From: an uncultured Verrucomicrobiota bacterium
GTDB taxonomy: Bacteria; Verrucomicrobiota; Verrucomicrobiia; Limisphaerales; UBA8199
Assembly (NCBI GenBank): GCA_903873945.1
Contig: CAIQQM010000214.1
Span: 1-37,764 of the forward strand
Length of the DNA stretch: 37,764 nucleotides
Reading direction: 5' to 3'
Shown here piece after piece: positions 19,457 through 27,852 of this stretch; position 1 is the first letter of the stretch, and each line of letters starts with the position of its first letter. The position numbers were made by a program, and so were the translations under genes. The notes beneath the pieces were generated by a model. It was not told the DNA's origin. It did not search any database and worked only from the letters and a program-made list of their open reading frames with translations.

Positions 19457-20898
19457 CGCGTATCCTTTGCCGCCAGCCATTTCTGGCGGACATCATTGCC
19501 GAGGGCCCAGCCGAGCTGGCTCAGGTCCTGGCGGTAGATGATTTGAGGTGTGCCACTGCTGGTGTCGAAGATAAATTTCACCCGCCGGTACCCCCGACCA
19601 TGCGGCCCGAGAGCCGCCACATCCGCGGCAAACTGGTAACTTTGGGTTGTGAGATAATCTCCCGCTTCAAGAAGTGACGCGTAGCTGGAGTAATTTTGAC
19701 CCAAGGCATCGACCACCCAGGCGATGGAGTTGAGATTGCCGGCATTCGACTGCCGGTAATTCACCAGTAACTGTCCGGCACTGGTATCGCCGCCCAACAA
19801 TGCAGCCAGCACCGGCGCGCTCGCGGTGTTCACATTGACGCGACCCTGGATATAGCTGCTGCTCGACATCATGATATTGTTGGCGATTTGGGCAAATTCC
19901 GTCGAAGTCATCCCGCTCCGGCGATAGAACTGGAGTGGGCTTGTGATGGGAGGGGTTAGGGGGAAGTTGTTTGCTGGAGGGTTCGTGAAGGTTGACTGGT
20001 TGTTAGTGCTACCGGAACCGCTGGTTATTCCCAGCCGGGTGAGAATCTGAGTCGCCCGCGGCTGGCCAAAACTGCCCTGCAGGAGGGTACTTAAGCTTCT
20101 GCTGGAACCACCTGTCAAACTGCTAGTGAGGTTGGTGATGTTGACTCGCGCGGTGCCGCTGCTGTTGGTGGCGGGGTTGGGTTCGCGGGTATAAACGGTC
20201 ACATATTCCAATACGCCGGCGTCCAGCATCCCGTTCTGGTTTTCGTCATTTTCGTTCGGGTCAAGGACGCCATTGCGATTTACGTCTTCACCCACCAGAA
20301 TATCCATACTGGCACCGTACAGGAGGCGCAACTCGTCCACCGTCTCGAAAGGGGCGCTCTTGCATTCGTAAGCCGGCTGAAGCGTTTCGTAATACATCTC
20401 GGTTGTGCCGGGACCGTTGGTGCTGCGCCAATCGAGAATGGCCGTCGTCAAATCCGTGGTCATGCGCGGCAGCCATACGATTTGATTGCTCGTAGCCCTG
20501 TTCAAACTGAGCTTGGACGCCTCGTCCACGAGCCCGAAACATAATTTGCCGGGCCCGACCGGATTATTGGTGTCGCGTCCAATCAGCCAGAAATGCGATT
20601 CGCCCACAGGCACTGCGGCGTTTGAGTAGGTTGTTATGCCAGGCAGAACGCCATTGGTCGCGTTGTATGAAAGTGTGGAACTGATGTAACGGGCTGCGCC
20701 GCCAATCGCTTCATCGGCGGATTGGGCTGAAACCCGGTTATCCGAGGCGCGTAGTTCAAAGGTCATGGAATTCGCGAAATAGAGAGCAAGGCTGACAAGC
20801 CCGAATGCGATCCACAGAACAATAATGAGCGTCGAGCCGCTCTCCGCAGCGCCAGCTGGCAGCCGCTGCCCATCTTTGGAATGCGTACCGGCGATCAT
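19453..20898 (-). CDS. gspK: General secretion pathway protein K
   Basis: 481 aa; pseudopilin-like N-terminus GSTLIIVLWIAFGLVSLALYFANSMTFELRASDNRVSAQSADEAIGGAARYI; GspK-type LSLNRATSNQIVWL...DLTTAILDWRSTNG and FETVDELRLLYGAS. Confidence 0.88.
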   Translation of the reverse strand: MIAGTHSKDGQRLPAGAAESGSTLIIVLWIAFGLVSLALYFANSMTFELRASDNRVSAQSADEAIGGAARYISSTLSYNATNGVLPGITTYSNAAVPVGESHFWLIGRDTNNPVGPGKLCFGLVDEASKLSLNRATSNQIVWLPRMTTDLTTAILDWRSTNGPGTTEMYYETLQPAYECKSAPFETVDELRLLYGASMDILVGEDVNRNGVLDPNENDENQNGMLDAGVLEYVTVYTREPNPATNSSGTARVNITNLTSSLTGGSSRSLSTLLQGSFGQPRATQILTRLGITSGSGSTNNQSTFTNPPANNFPLTPPITSPLQFYRRSGMTSTEFAQIANNIMMSSSSYIQGRVNVNTASAPVLAALLGGDTSAGQLLVNYRQSNAGNLNSIAWVVDALGQNYSSYASLLEAGDYLTTQSYQFAADVAALGPHGRGYRRVKFIFDTSSGTPQIIYRQDLSQLGWALGNDVRQKWLAAKDTR

Positions 20899-21605
20899 AA
20901 TGCGCCTCCGATGCTGTTCGTCGTAAGTGTCTGTGTGACGAGCGGCACAACAATTCCGAGCGGGTGCAAATTCCGGGCGTCAACGCCGGGTTCGGCCATC
21001 AGTTGGATACTAACGCGGACCGCCGTGGGCAGATTAGTATCGCCCATGCTTGTGTCCCAGGTATTGCGCCATTGCGTGCCATCGTAGCACTCAAATTGAA
21101 CACTGTTGATGTTGCCCATGAGCCATTGCTCATCAGGTGTCGGCATGCTGGTGGCAAGCAAGTTGCGGTTGACGTAGCGCACCAGGTCTTTGCCGGCCTG
21201 GTTCCGGTCGGCGGGATCTTTCAGCTGGTAATAAACTTCCTGGATGTCACCCCACGGTTCGTCATCGTTGATGGCCCCGGTGGAAGTGAAGAAATCAAGG
21301 CCGAGGCCCGAGGCTGAACCGAGGCCCATGGTCACGCCCATGGTCTGCGCCCCGCACTTGAAGTCGCCGGCGAGAATATTGTACGGTCCGACCGTGCCTT
21401 GCAGATCCCGGCGCAGAATAGCCAGGGCCTGCGTTGCGGGTAGAGCAGCATCCAACGTTGCCGAAGTTTTTTCCCGGAGGCGCACGGCGCTGAAAAAGAC
21501 GCCACCGATCGCCACCAGCACGATTGCCGAGATGGCGACGGCCAGTATGACCTCGACCAAGGTAAAGGCCGGGACAGGACGCCTGGCTGGAAGGTGGCGT
21601 GTCAT
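20895..21605 (-). CDS. gspJ: General secretion pathway protein J (pseudopilin)
   Basis: Start MTRHLPARRPVPAFTLVEVILAVAISAIVLVAIGGVFFSAV at 21605; prepilin motif; ATGA overlap with gspI. Confidence 0.85.
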   Translation of the reverse strand: MTRHLPARRPVPAFTLVEVILAVAISAIVLVAIGGVFFSAVRLREKTSATLDAALPATQALAILRRDLQGTVGPYNILAGDFKCGAQTMGVTMGLGSASGLGLDFFTSTGAINDDEPWGDIQEVYYQLKDPADRNQAGKDLVRYVNRNLLATSMPTPDEQWLMGNINSVQFECYDGTQWRNTWDTSMGDTNLPTAVRVSIQLMAEPGVDARNLHPLGIVVPLVTQTLTTNSIGGAL

Positions 21606-22045
21606 TGCGAGAGATTGGTTGATAACGCGCTGTCCACGACAGTGCTCATCCGCACCGAGTAGTCCTGCCCTTGAACGGCGAAGACCACTTCGGCGGAAAG
21701 CAGGCGCAGGGGGGTCAAGGTCGGGTCCACGCCCCACGCATCATTGCGCACGGTCCAGCGGAACTGCCGAGTGCCATCATATTCGGTGCCGGACTGGGTG
21801 CCGCCGCTCGTCCAATTCGTCGTCACGATCGTTTCGTTGAGAATTCGCTGGGCAACGCGGGCGGCTTCACCCTTGCGCGCGGCGACGCTGCCGGCGCGGC
21901 TGGCAACGTGCATGCCTTCAAGCGCCACCGGGATGACGATGGCCATGAAAACCAATGCGGCCAGCACTTCCGCGAGAGTAAACCCCGCCCGGGAACGTGC
22001 GTTGCGAGAGGCTGCGGCGTTAACTAGGCTGCGTTCGAATTTCAT
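21602..22045 (-). CDS. gspI: General secretion pathway protein I (pseudopilin)
   Basis: 147 aa; RSRAGFTLAEVLAALVFMAIVIPVALEGMHVASRAG prepilin motif; position between gspH and gspJ. Confidence 0.83.
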   Translation of the reverse strand: MKFERSLVNAAASRNARSRAGFTLAEVLAALVFMAIVIPVALEGMHVASRAGSVAARKGEAARVAQRILNETIVTTNWTSGGTQSGTEYDGTRQFRWTVRNDAWGVDPTLTPLRLLSAEVVFAVQGQDYSVRMSTVVDSALSTNLSQ

Positions 22046-22727
22046 AGTTCAAACGGTTGCGCGAAAGTGTCACCCAGAGGGATGAACCCTCGCGGTCGCT
22101 CAATTGCAGCATCCGGGGGCTGCCATCGCTTACCGAGCCATCCGGCAGAAAACGGATCGTAGGCAGGCTCGGGTGTTTGCTGATGACCGGGGGCACGCTG
22201 GCCGTGCTGACCGGCATGGTGCTGCTGCGAACGACAGCCGGTTTGACGGAGTTCGCGCTGGACACTTCAATCTTCACATCCCGATCGAGCTCGAAATCGA
22301 CCGCTTTCGAGTCGCCATCGTTGTTATTGTCCTGATAACTGACCGCCGCTTCGAGCCCATAGGTCCGGCGCTCGGCATCGACCCACAGCTCCATCGGCAC
22401 GCCTTCAGACACCGCACGGCTCTGGCCGGCCCTTGTGAGGGCCAGGACGCGACGGGCTTCCGAGTCCAGCGCGCGGCCGGTGAAGAAGTGCGACAGCGTG
22501 GGCGCGGTGACCGAGACTGCCATGGTAAGGATCGCCATGACGAGAATGAGCTCGATGAGGGTGAAGGCCCTCAACAGGGACGACGATGGGGGCTGGTGGG
22601 CGCACCCTCGGCTGTGGCGTGTAGAGCGAGTGAGAGAAAAGCCGGACCCGGACAATACATACGGAGTCGCAAGGGACGTGGTTCCCCCGCTGCTCTTGCT
22701 ATTCGATTGTCCAATCATTGGCTTCAT
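22020..22727 (-). CDS. gspH: General secretion pathway protein H (pseudopilin)
   Basis: 235 aa; RAFTLIELILVMAILTMAVSVTAPTLSHFFTGRALDSEARRVLALTRAGQSRAVSEG; position between gspG and gspI. Confidence 0.8.
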   Translation of the reverse strand: MKPMIGQSNSKSSGGTTSLATPYVLSGSGFSLTRSTRHSRGCAHQPPSSSLLRAFTLIELILVMAILTMAVSVTAPTLSHFFTGRALDSEARRVLALTRAGQSRAVSEGVPMELWVDAERRTYGLEAAVSYQDNNNDGDSKAVDFELDRDVKIEVSSANSVKPAVVRSSTMPVSTASVPPVISKHPSLPTIRFLPDGSVSDGSPRMLQLSDREGSSLWVTLSRNRLNYEIRTQPS

Positions 22728-22762
22728 TTTCAGGCCGGGACCGGCCTCCTTGTGCGCTTATT

Positions 22763-23206
22763 TCAGCGGCGCTGGGCCTGCCAGTTTCCGATGGGCGTAT
22801 TGGCTCCCGGCGTCCCTTGCGAGCTGATGTCGTAGAAACTCGGGTTGTGTTTGCCCGGGCAATCGTAGATGTATTCGCTGCCCCATGGGTCAAGGGGGAT
22901 GCTTTCCATGTAGGGCCCGTGCCAGCTCACGGCGTCGCGGGGTTGCACGACCAAATCATTCAGCCCGCTCTTCCCCTTCGGGTAGTAGCCGTTGTCCACC
23001 TCGAAGGAATCGAGCGCAGTTTTGAAGTTGGCGATCTGCGTCTGGGCGGCAGTGACGCGAGCCTGCTCGCTGCGGCCCATCACCTTCGGGTAAACAATGG
23101 CCGCGAGGGTTGCCAGGATAACGAGCACGAGCAACATCTCCACCAAGGTGAAGCCGCAGTTGTGCCGGCGAATGATTCGGTTTCGGTTTAGAGGTTGAAT
23201 TTTCAT
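22763..23206 (-). CDS. gspG: Major pseudopilin GspG
   Basis: 147 aa; NCGFTLVEMLLVLVILATLAAIVYPKVMGRSEQARVTAAQTQIANFKTALDSFEVDNGYYP...DPWGSEYIYDCPGKHNPSFYDISSQG, typical GspG. Confidence 0.95.
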   Translation of the reverse strand: MKIQPLNRNRIIRRHNCGFTLVEMLLVLVILATLAAIVYPKVMGRSEQARVTAAQTQIANFKTALDSFEVDNGYYPKGKSGLNDLVVQPRDAVSWHGPYMESIPLDPWGSEYIYDCPGKHNPSFYDISSQGTPGANTPIGNWQAQRR

Positions 23207-23259
23207 AATAATTTAAACAATTGTGCCAAACCTGTTTGATTTTCCAAGTTGTGTAACCA

Positions 23260-24510
23260 TCACTTGATGTATTCCTGCATTGTGAAGATCGGCAGCACCA
23301 TGCTGATGAAGATTGTCCCGATGAAACCGGCGATGAAAAACAACAGCAGCGGCTCGGCAAACGCGACAGCCGTCTTCAATTCACGGTCGAGATCGCCCTC
23401 GGTGACGTTGGCGATGCGCACGAGTTCCGCGTCCAGCTTGCCGCTTTCCTCGGCGACGGCCACCATTTCGGAGACGGACCCCGGGAACAGGCCACGGCAC
23501 TCGGCGAGGCTCGCACCGAGCTGGCCGCCCTGCTGAACCCGCTCGATTGCGCGCGTGACGGCATCGACGAGGATTTGGTTGCCGATGGATTTGCGGGCGA
23601 CATTGAGGCCCTGCACCAGCGGGACGCCCGCCCCGAGGAGCGTGCCCAGCATCCGGCAGAACCGGGCCATGGCAAACTGAGCGACCAACGGCCCCACGAG
23701 CGGCGCGCGCAGGACCAATCCTTCCCAAACACGCCGCCCTTTCTCGGATGCGAACCAACTCCGAACGAGCAACACCGCGACGACCACGCCAACCACCACG
23801 AACAACCCATAGGACCGGACGATATGGCTGACGGCGAGGACAATTTGCGTCGGCAGAGGAAGTGCGGCACCGAGACCGGAGAAAATGATCTGGAACTTTG
23901 GAATGAAAAAGGTGAGGAGAAAAACGAGCACCGAAAGCGCGAGCACGAGCAGAATGCTGGGATAGAGCATGGCCGCGAGCACCTTTGAACGCAGGTCCTT
24001 TTCGCGCGCCTGGAAGTCCGCGATCTGCGCCAACACGACGTCCAAGAAACCGCCCGTCTCGCCCGCCTGCACCATTGCGGTATAAACCCGCGGGAAAGTG
24101 TCGGGGGATTTGCTCATCGCGTCTGCCAGCGACATGCCGTCGATCACGAGATCATGGATTTCCTTCCACTTCGCCTGGGCGGCCGGTGCGGAGGTTTCTT
24201 TATGCAGAATCACCAGCGCGCGGCTCAACGGGACGCCAGCAGCGAGCAGGCTTGAGAGCAGGCGGGTGAAATTCTCGAGCGACCGCGCAGAAACCCTGTG
24301 GGATTTCCGGGAAAAGGAGAACGATTTCAGGGATGCGGGCAGAGCCAGGCTTTTCTCGCCGTTGCCGGCGCCGGCTTTTTCGGCGAGGCTGATCGGCCGC
24401 AAACCCAGGGCCTCGATTTGCCGGAAGGCTTCGGGCCGACCGACCGCTTCAAGCTGGCCCTCCGTAACCCCTCCGCTCGCCTGCAAGCCTTTGTATTGAA
24501 AAATCGGCAT
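23260..24510 (-). CDS. gspF: T2SS inner-membrane platform protein GspF
   Basis: 416 aa; MPIFQYKGLQASGGVTEGQLEA; duplicated T2SSF domains LLSSLLAAGVPLSRAL and MLGTLLGAGVPLVQGL. Confidence 0.95.
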   Translation of the reverse strand: MPIFQYKGLQASGGVTEGQLEAVGRPEAFRQIEALGLRPISLAEKAGAGNGEKSLALPASLKSFSFSRKSHRVSARSLENFTRLLSSLLAAGVPLSRALVILHKETSAPAAQAKWKEIHDLVIDGMSLADAMSKSPDTFPRVYTAMVQAGETGGFLDVVLAQIADFQAREKDLRSKVLAAMLYPSILLVLALSVLVFLLTFFIPKFQIIFSGLGAALPLPTQIVLAVSHIVRSYGLFVVVGVVVAVLLVRSWFASEKGRRVWEGLVLRAPLVGPLVAQFAMARFCRMLGTLLGAGVPLVQGLNVARKSIGNQILVDAVTRAIERVQQGGQLGASLAECRGLFPGSVSEMVAVAEESGKLDAELVRIANVTEGDLDRELKTAVAFAEPLLLFFIAGFIGTIFISMVLPIFTMQEYIK

Positions 24511-24519
24511 AGTCGCCTC

Positions 24520-26292
24520 CTACGGTTGGTGTCTGGTTGGCAGCGGCGGCGGAGCGGGAGCCTTTGGCATGCCGCCCGGCTCATCGATTTTTGTCGTTCG
24601 CGCCACTTCCTTGGCGGTGGTCACGCTCAGAACTTCCTCGACGGTAGTAATGCCCATGCGAACGAGACGCCAGCCGTCATCGGCCAGGGTACGCATACCG
24701 GCATGCCGCGCGGCGTCCCGAATCACGTCGCTGGAGACATTCTTTAGTATCAACCGCCGGATTTCGTCGTCACTGTCCATCCATTCGAAGATGGCGTGGC
24801 GGCCGAAGAACCCTGTCTGGCGGCATTCCTGACAGCCAACCGATCGGAAAATTGTCGTGCTGGCCGGGATACCAACCTGAGCCTTGAATGCCTGGGCTGC
24901 CAGCGATGTGTCCGGCTGTTTGCACTCATTGCACAGCACGCGAACCAGCCGCTGCGCCAGCACCGCTTCAAGCGATGAAGCGACAAGGTAAGGCTCCACT
25001 CCCATATCCACGAGCCGGGTCAGGGCCCCCGGTGCGTCGTTGGTGTGAAGGGTCGAAAAAACAAGATGGCCGGTGAGCGAGGCCTGCACGGCGATTTGAG
25101 CCGTTTCCTGGTCGCGAATTTCCCCGATCAGAATCACGTCCGGATCATGGCGCAGAATGGACCGCAAACCGCGCGCGAAAGTCAGGCCCGCCTTCTCCGA
25201 AACCTGGATCTGGTTAACCCCCTTGAGCTGGTACTCCACAGGATCCTCGATCGTGATGATCTTGCGGACGGCATCGTTGATCTCGCTCAACGCCGTGTAG
25301 AGTGTTGAGGTCTTGCCGCTGCCGGTCGGCCCGGTCACCAGGATGATCCCATGCGGCATCTGGAGCACGCGCTGGAAGCACTGATGTTCCCGCTCATCCA
25401 TGCCCAACTGACCCATGCCGCGTAGCGTCGCGTTCTGGCGCAGCAGCCGCATCACTACCGCTTCGCCATGCAGCATCGGGATCACCGACACGCGAATATC
25501 CACCTCGTTTTCGTCTATGCGAATCTTGATCCGGCCGTCCTGGGGCAGACGCTTCTCGGCAATGTTGAGGTGGCTGAGGATTTTTACCCGCGAAACAATC
25601 GCCGGCTGGAAACGTTTCAACTGGGCAGGCACCGAGGTATCCTGCAGGACACCGTCAATCCGGTAGCGGATCTTGAATTCGTCTTCAAAGGGTTCCAGGT
25701 GAATGTCGGAGGCGCGCAACTCAATGGCGTCCCGAAGCACCTGGTTGACGAAACGGATAATGGAGGCGTCTTCAGCGGCGTTGTCCAGGTCTGTGTCGTC
25801 CTCATGATGTTCGTCCACTACCAGGAAAGTGGCATCCTCGCCGAGGGTGCCGATCGTGTCCGCGCCGACGCCAAGCCGCTTTTTCATCTCCCGCTGGATA
25901 GCTTCGCTGGTAGCCAAGACGGGGCTGAGGTTCAAGCCCGTCATGCTCTTGAGCGCATCCAGCCCCTGCGTGGCAAAGAGGCGGCTGGTGGCGATTTCAA
26001 CGGTCCCGTTGAGCCGCCGCAACGGCAGCAACTCTTCCTTTAGCAGAATCCTAGCGGGGAACAGGGAGAGGAGCTCCCGGTCCGGCTCGATATCGTCGAG
26101 AGTCGTGAATGCGAGATCGTATTCCCGGGCCAGCCACTTGAGGACATCCGCCTCTTCTTGAACTGCCTGGCCGGCACCGGACTCGTTTTGCCGCGACAAA
26201 ACCGCCGCATCGGTCACAGACAACTGCCTAGCTGCGACCATTCTATCGAGCAACGGTTTTGCCGGCGGTTCCTGAACAACGCTCTCGCTCAT
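24520..26292 (-). CDS. gspE: T2SS ATPase GspE
   Basis: 590 aa; Walker A GPTGSGKTSTLYTAL, Walker B DPDVILIGEIRDQETAQIAVQASLTGHLVFSTLHTNDA, CxxC pair CNECKQP...CQECRQTG. Confidence 0.96.
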   Translation of the reverse strand: MSESVVQEPPAKPLLDRMVAARQLSVTDAAVLSRQNESGAGQAVQEEADVLKWLAREYDLAFTTLDDIEPDRELLSLFPARILLKEELLPLRRLNGTVEIATSRLFATQGLDALKSMTGLNLSPVLATSEAIQREMKKRLGVGADTIGTLGEDATFLVVDEHHEDDTDLDNAAEDASIIRFVNQVLRDAIELRASDIHLEPFEDEFKIRYRIDGVLQDTSVPAQLKRFQPAIVSRVKILSHLNIAEKRLPQDGRIKIRIDENEVDIRVSVIPMLHGEAVVMRLLRQNATLRGMGQLGMDEREHQCFQRVLQMPHGIILVTGPTGSGKTSTLYTALSEINDAVRKIITIEDPVEYQLKGVNQIQVSEKAGLTFARGLRSILRHDPDVILIGEIRDQETAQIAVQASLTGHLVFSTLHTNDAPGALTRLVDMGVEPYLVASSLEAVLAQRLVRVLCNECKQPDTSLAAQAFKAQVGIPASTTIFRSVGCQECRQTGFFGRHAIFEWMDSDDEIRRLILKNVSSDVIRDAARHAGMRTLADDGWRLVRMGITTVEEVLSVTTAKEVARTTKIDEPGGMPKAPAPPPLPTRHQP

Positions 26293-26349
26293 TGTTAGTG
26301 TTTGGTAATAGGTGGCTAGTAACTGATATCACACGTCACCGCGTGGGCC

Positions 26350-26922
26350 TTACAGCAACCCGTTCAGCGTGGCGATGGCTTCCTGGCGAGTCGTCAAGAC
26401 TTTGCGAAGCTCGGCCTGGGCGCTTTCCAGCTCCGCTTGCTTGGCTTTGCGGGATTCAACGTACCTGGCGAGCGCGGCCTTTACTTCCGCCTTGGGCGCC
26501 TTCGCATCGATGGCCTTTTGCAGTGCCTCTGCTTCAGGATTGGGTGTCGGTGCCTGGAAGCCGCCACCGCGACGTTGCCCTCCCTGGTCGCCTGTGTTGT
26601 CTCCAGCATTGCGCCGGCTGCCGGCTCCCGGCCCAAACATACCGCGACCCATACCGCCAAAGGACCCCCGCCGGGCTTCCATAACTTTCTGGACGAGTGG
26701 CTGGGTCACCTTCCATTCCGCGTCATCCTTGATTTCAAGCTGTTCCTTGATGTTGTTCATCATTGCTTGCTGCCGCTCTTCCGGCGTCATGTTCCGGAAA
26801 TCGGGACGGCCACCATTTCCACCGGTGTTGTCCTGGGCTTGCGCCCAAAGGTTCGTCGAGCCCAAACTCATACCAGCGGCCAGAGCCGCCATTGCCAACC
26901 AAGTCTGCATTTTCATCATCAT
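26350..26922 (-). CDS. Small secreted Gly/Arg-rich protein, possibly Spy/LTXXQ-like helical
   Basis: 190 aa; signal peptide MMMKMQTWLAMAALAAGMSLGSTNLWAQA; RNMTPEERQQAMMNNIKEQLEIKDDAEWKVTQPLVQKVMEARR; Gly/Arg-rich centre; helical C-terminus; 57 bp upstream of gspE. Confidence 0.75.
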   Translation of the reverse strand: MMMKMQTWLAMAALAAGMSLGSTNLWAQAQDNTGGNGGRPDFRNMTPEERQQAMMNNIKEQLEIKDDAEWKVTQPLVQKVMEARRGSFGGMGRGMFGPGAGSRRNAGDNTGDQGGQRRGGGFQAPTPNPEAEALQKAIDAKAPKAEVKAALARYVESRKAKQAELESAQAELRKVLTTRQEAIATLNGLL

Positions 26923-27237
26923 AATCTCCTACTGCGTTTATCGTTTATGTTTCATTGCACAGGGCCGCACGACGGGTGCTTCCCATGCTTCGAGTCACGC
27001 CCAAGCACGTAATATGCCATGCACGAAACTGGCTGATTTTCAATAACTTGCTAAAAATATCGTGCAGCTTTTGCGCGACATGGCCAAACCGGCTGCGCAA
27101 CTCTTGCGCACGCAGTAGGTCATGCATTGGTTTCTTCCTTAACATTTGAGAGGCGCGTCTGCATAAGCTCTGAAAAGCCATAAATTCTTTCCCTGTTTGG
27201 CGATCATCGAGGTGTGAGGAGGCAGGGTTTGTGGTCG

Positions 27238-27302
27238 CGTGATCCTTTTTGAGACCTTTTGAGCCGTTTTGAGACCGGCTTTTTGGTACGTGCGGGGAAA
27301 TG
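27238..27302. repeat. Direct repeat copy A (65 bp)
   Basis: CGTGATCCTTTTTGAGACCTTTTGAGCCGTTTTGAGACCGGCTTTTTGGTACGTGCGGGGAAATG; gapless alignment to 27788..27852 with 6 mismatches. Confidence 0.9.
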
Positions 27303-27356
27303 ATGGGTGAAGGGCAAGTGACCAGTAATCGTTGAACCAGCGGCGTGGTTAAAAGA

Positions 27357-27375
27357 GGAAATCGGACCGATTTCC
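27357..27375. promoter_or_regulatory. 19-bp perfect palindrome (operator-like)
   Basis: GGAAATCGG-A-CCGATTTCC. Confidence 0.5.
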
Positions 27376-27401
27376 GATTTCGTAACGGCTGGGGGAAATC
27401 C

Positions 27402-27578
27402 AAACTTGACCAAACTTGACCGTAATTTAAAAAATGTTGGTCAACGTTCACAGGGCAGAACTTGTGTAAGTGGCTTTTGGTAAAGCTTTTGAGAGACAAA
27501 GCTGATCTCGGCCGGGTGAGTTTGAAACTTGACCCGGTAAAGTTTGAGATGGGGTGAAAACTTTACCAAAACTTTACC
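27402..27578. repeat. Cluster of six exact AAACTT(G/T)ACC 10-mers in both orientations
   Basis: Plus orientation at 27402, 27412, 27525, 27558, 27569; inverted at 27536-27545; an imperfect inverted copy at 27479-27488. 27525-27545 forms an imperfect palindrome AAACTTGACC-C-GGTAAAGTTT. Confidence 0.8.
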
Positions 27579-27690
27579 GAATTGGGCCGTTTTTTCGGTT
27601 GGTTGATATTCTCGCACGGTCCATGGCGCGGACTGACCGCTATGGCACAGCCAAAACAGGTTGCGTCCTGCAAGTAATTCTTCATTCCGG

Positions 27691-27770
27691 TTCAACGATG
27701 CCGCTCCGACGGAGCTCTATGTGTATTGGAACCGCCATTCTACAAAGATGCCAGCCCTCCGGGCTTTTCC
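27691..27770. repeat. Two tandem ~50-bp units each carrying a short GC-rich palindrome (REP-like)
   Basis: CAACGATGCCGCTCCGACGGAGCTC and CAAAGATGCCAGCCCTCCGGGCTTT, 50 bp apart; palindromes GCTCCG-A-CGGAGC and AGCCC-TCC-GGGCT. Confidence 0.55.
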
Positions 27771-27787
27771 ATCCGATTCGCCAAACC

Positions 27788-27852
27788 CGTGATACTTTTT
27801 GAGACTTTTTGAGCCGTTTTGAGACCGGTATTTTGGCACGCGCGGGGAAATG
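27788..27852. repeat. Direct repeat copy B (65 bp)
   Basis: CGTGATACTTTTTGAGACTTTTTGAGCCGTTTTGAGACCGGTATTTTGGCACGCGCGGGGAAATG; offset exactly 550 bp from copy A. Confidence 0.9.

Noticed and set aside
17699-19537. 612-aa plus-strand ORF
   Set aside because: Lies antisense to the well-supported gspM/gspL-like genes; no recognisable domain; explained by GC-rich codon structure of the opposite strand.
27402-27578. Possible CRISPR array
   Set aside because: Repeats are only 10 bp, irregularly spaced, in both orientations, without spacer-like units or cas genes.
27830-27848. Possible sigma54 promoter (TGGCAC...)
   Set aside because: TGGCAC is present but no TTGC-type -12 element at the required spacing.
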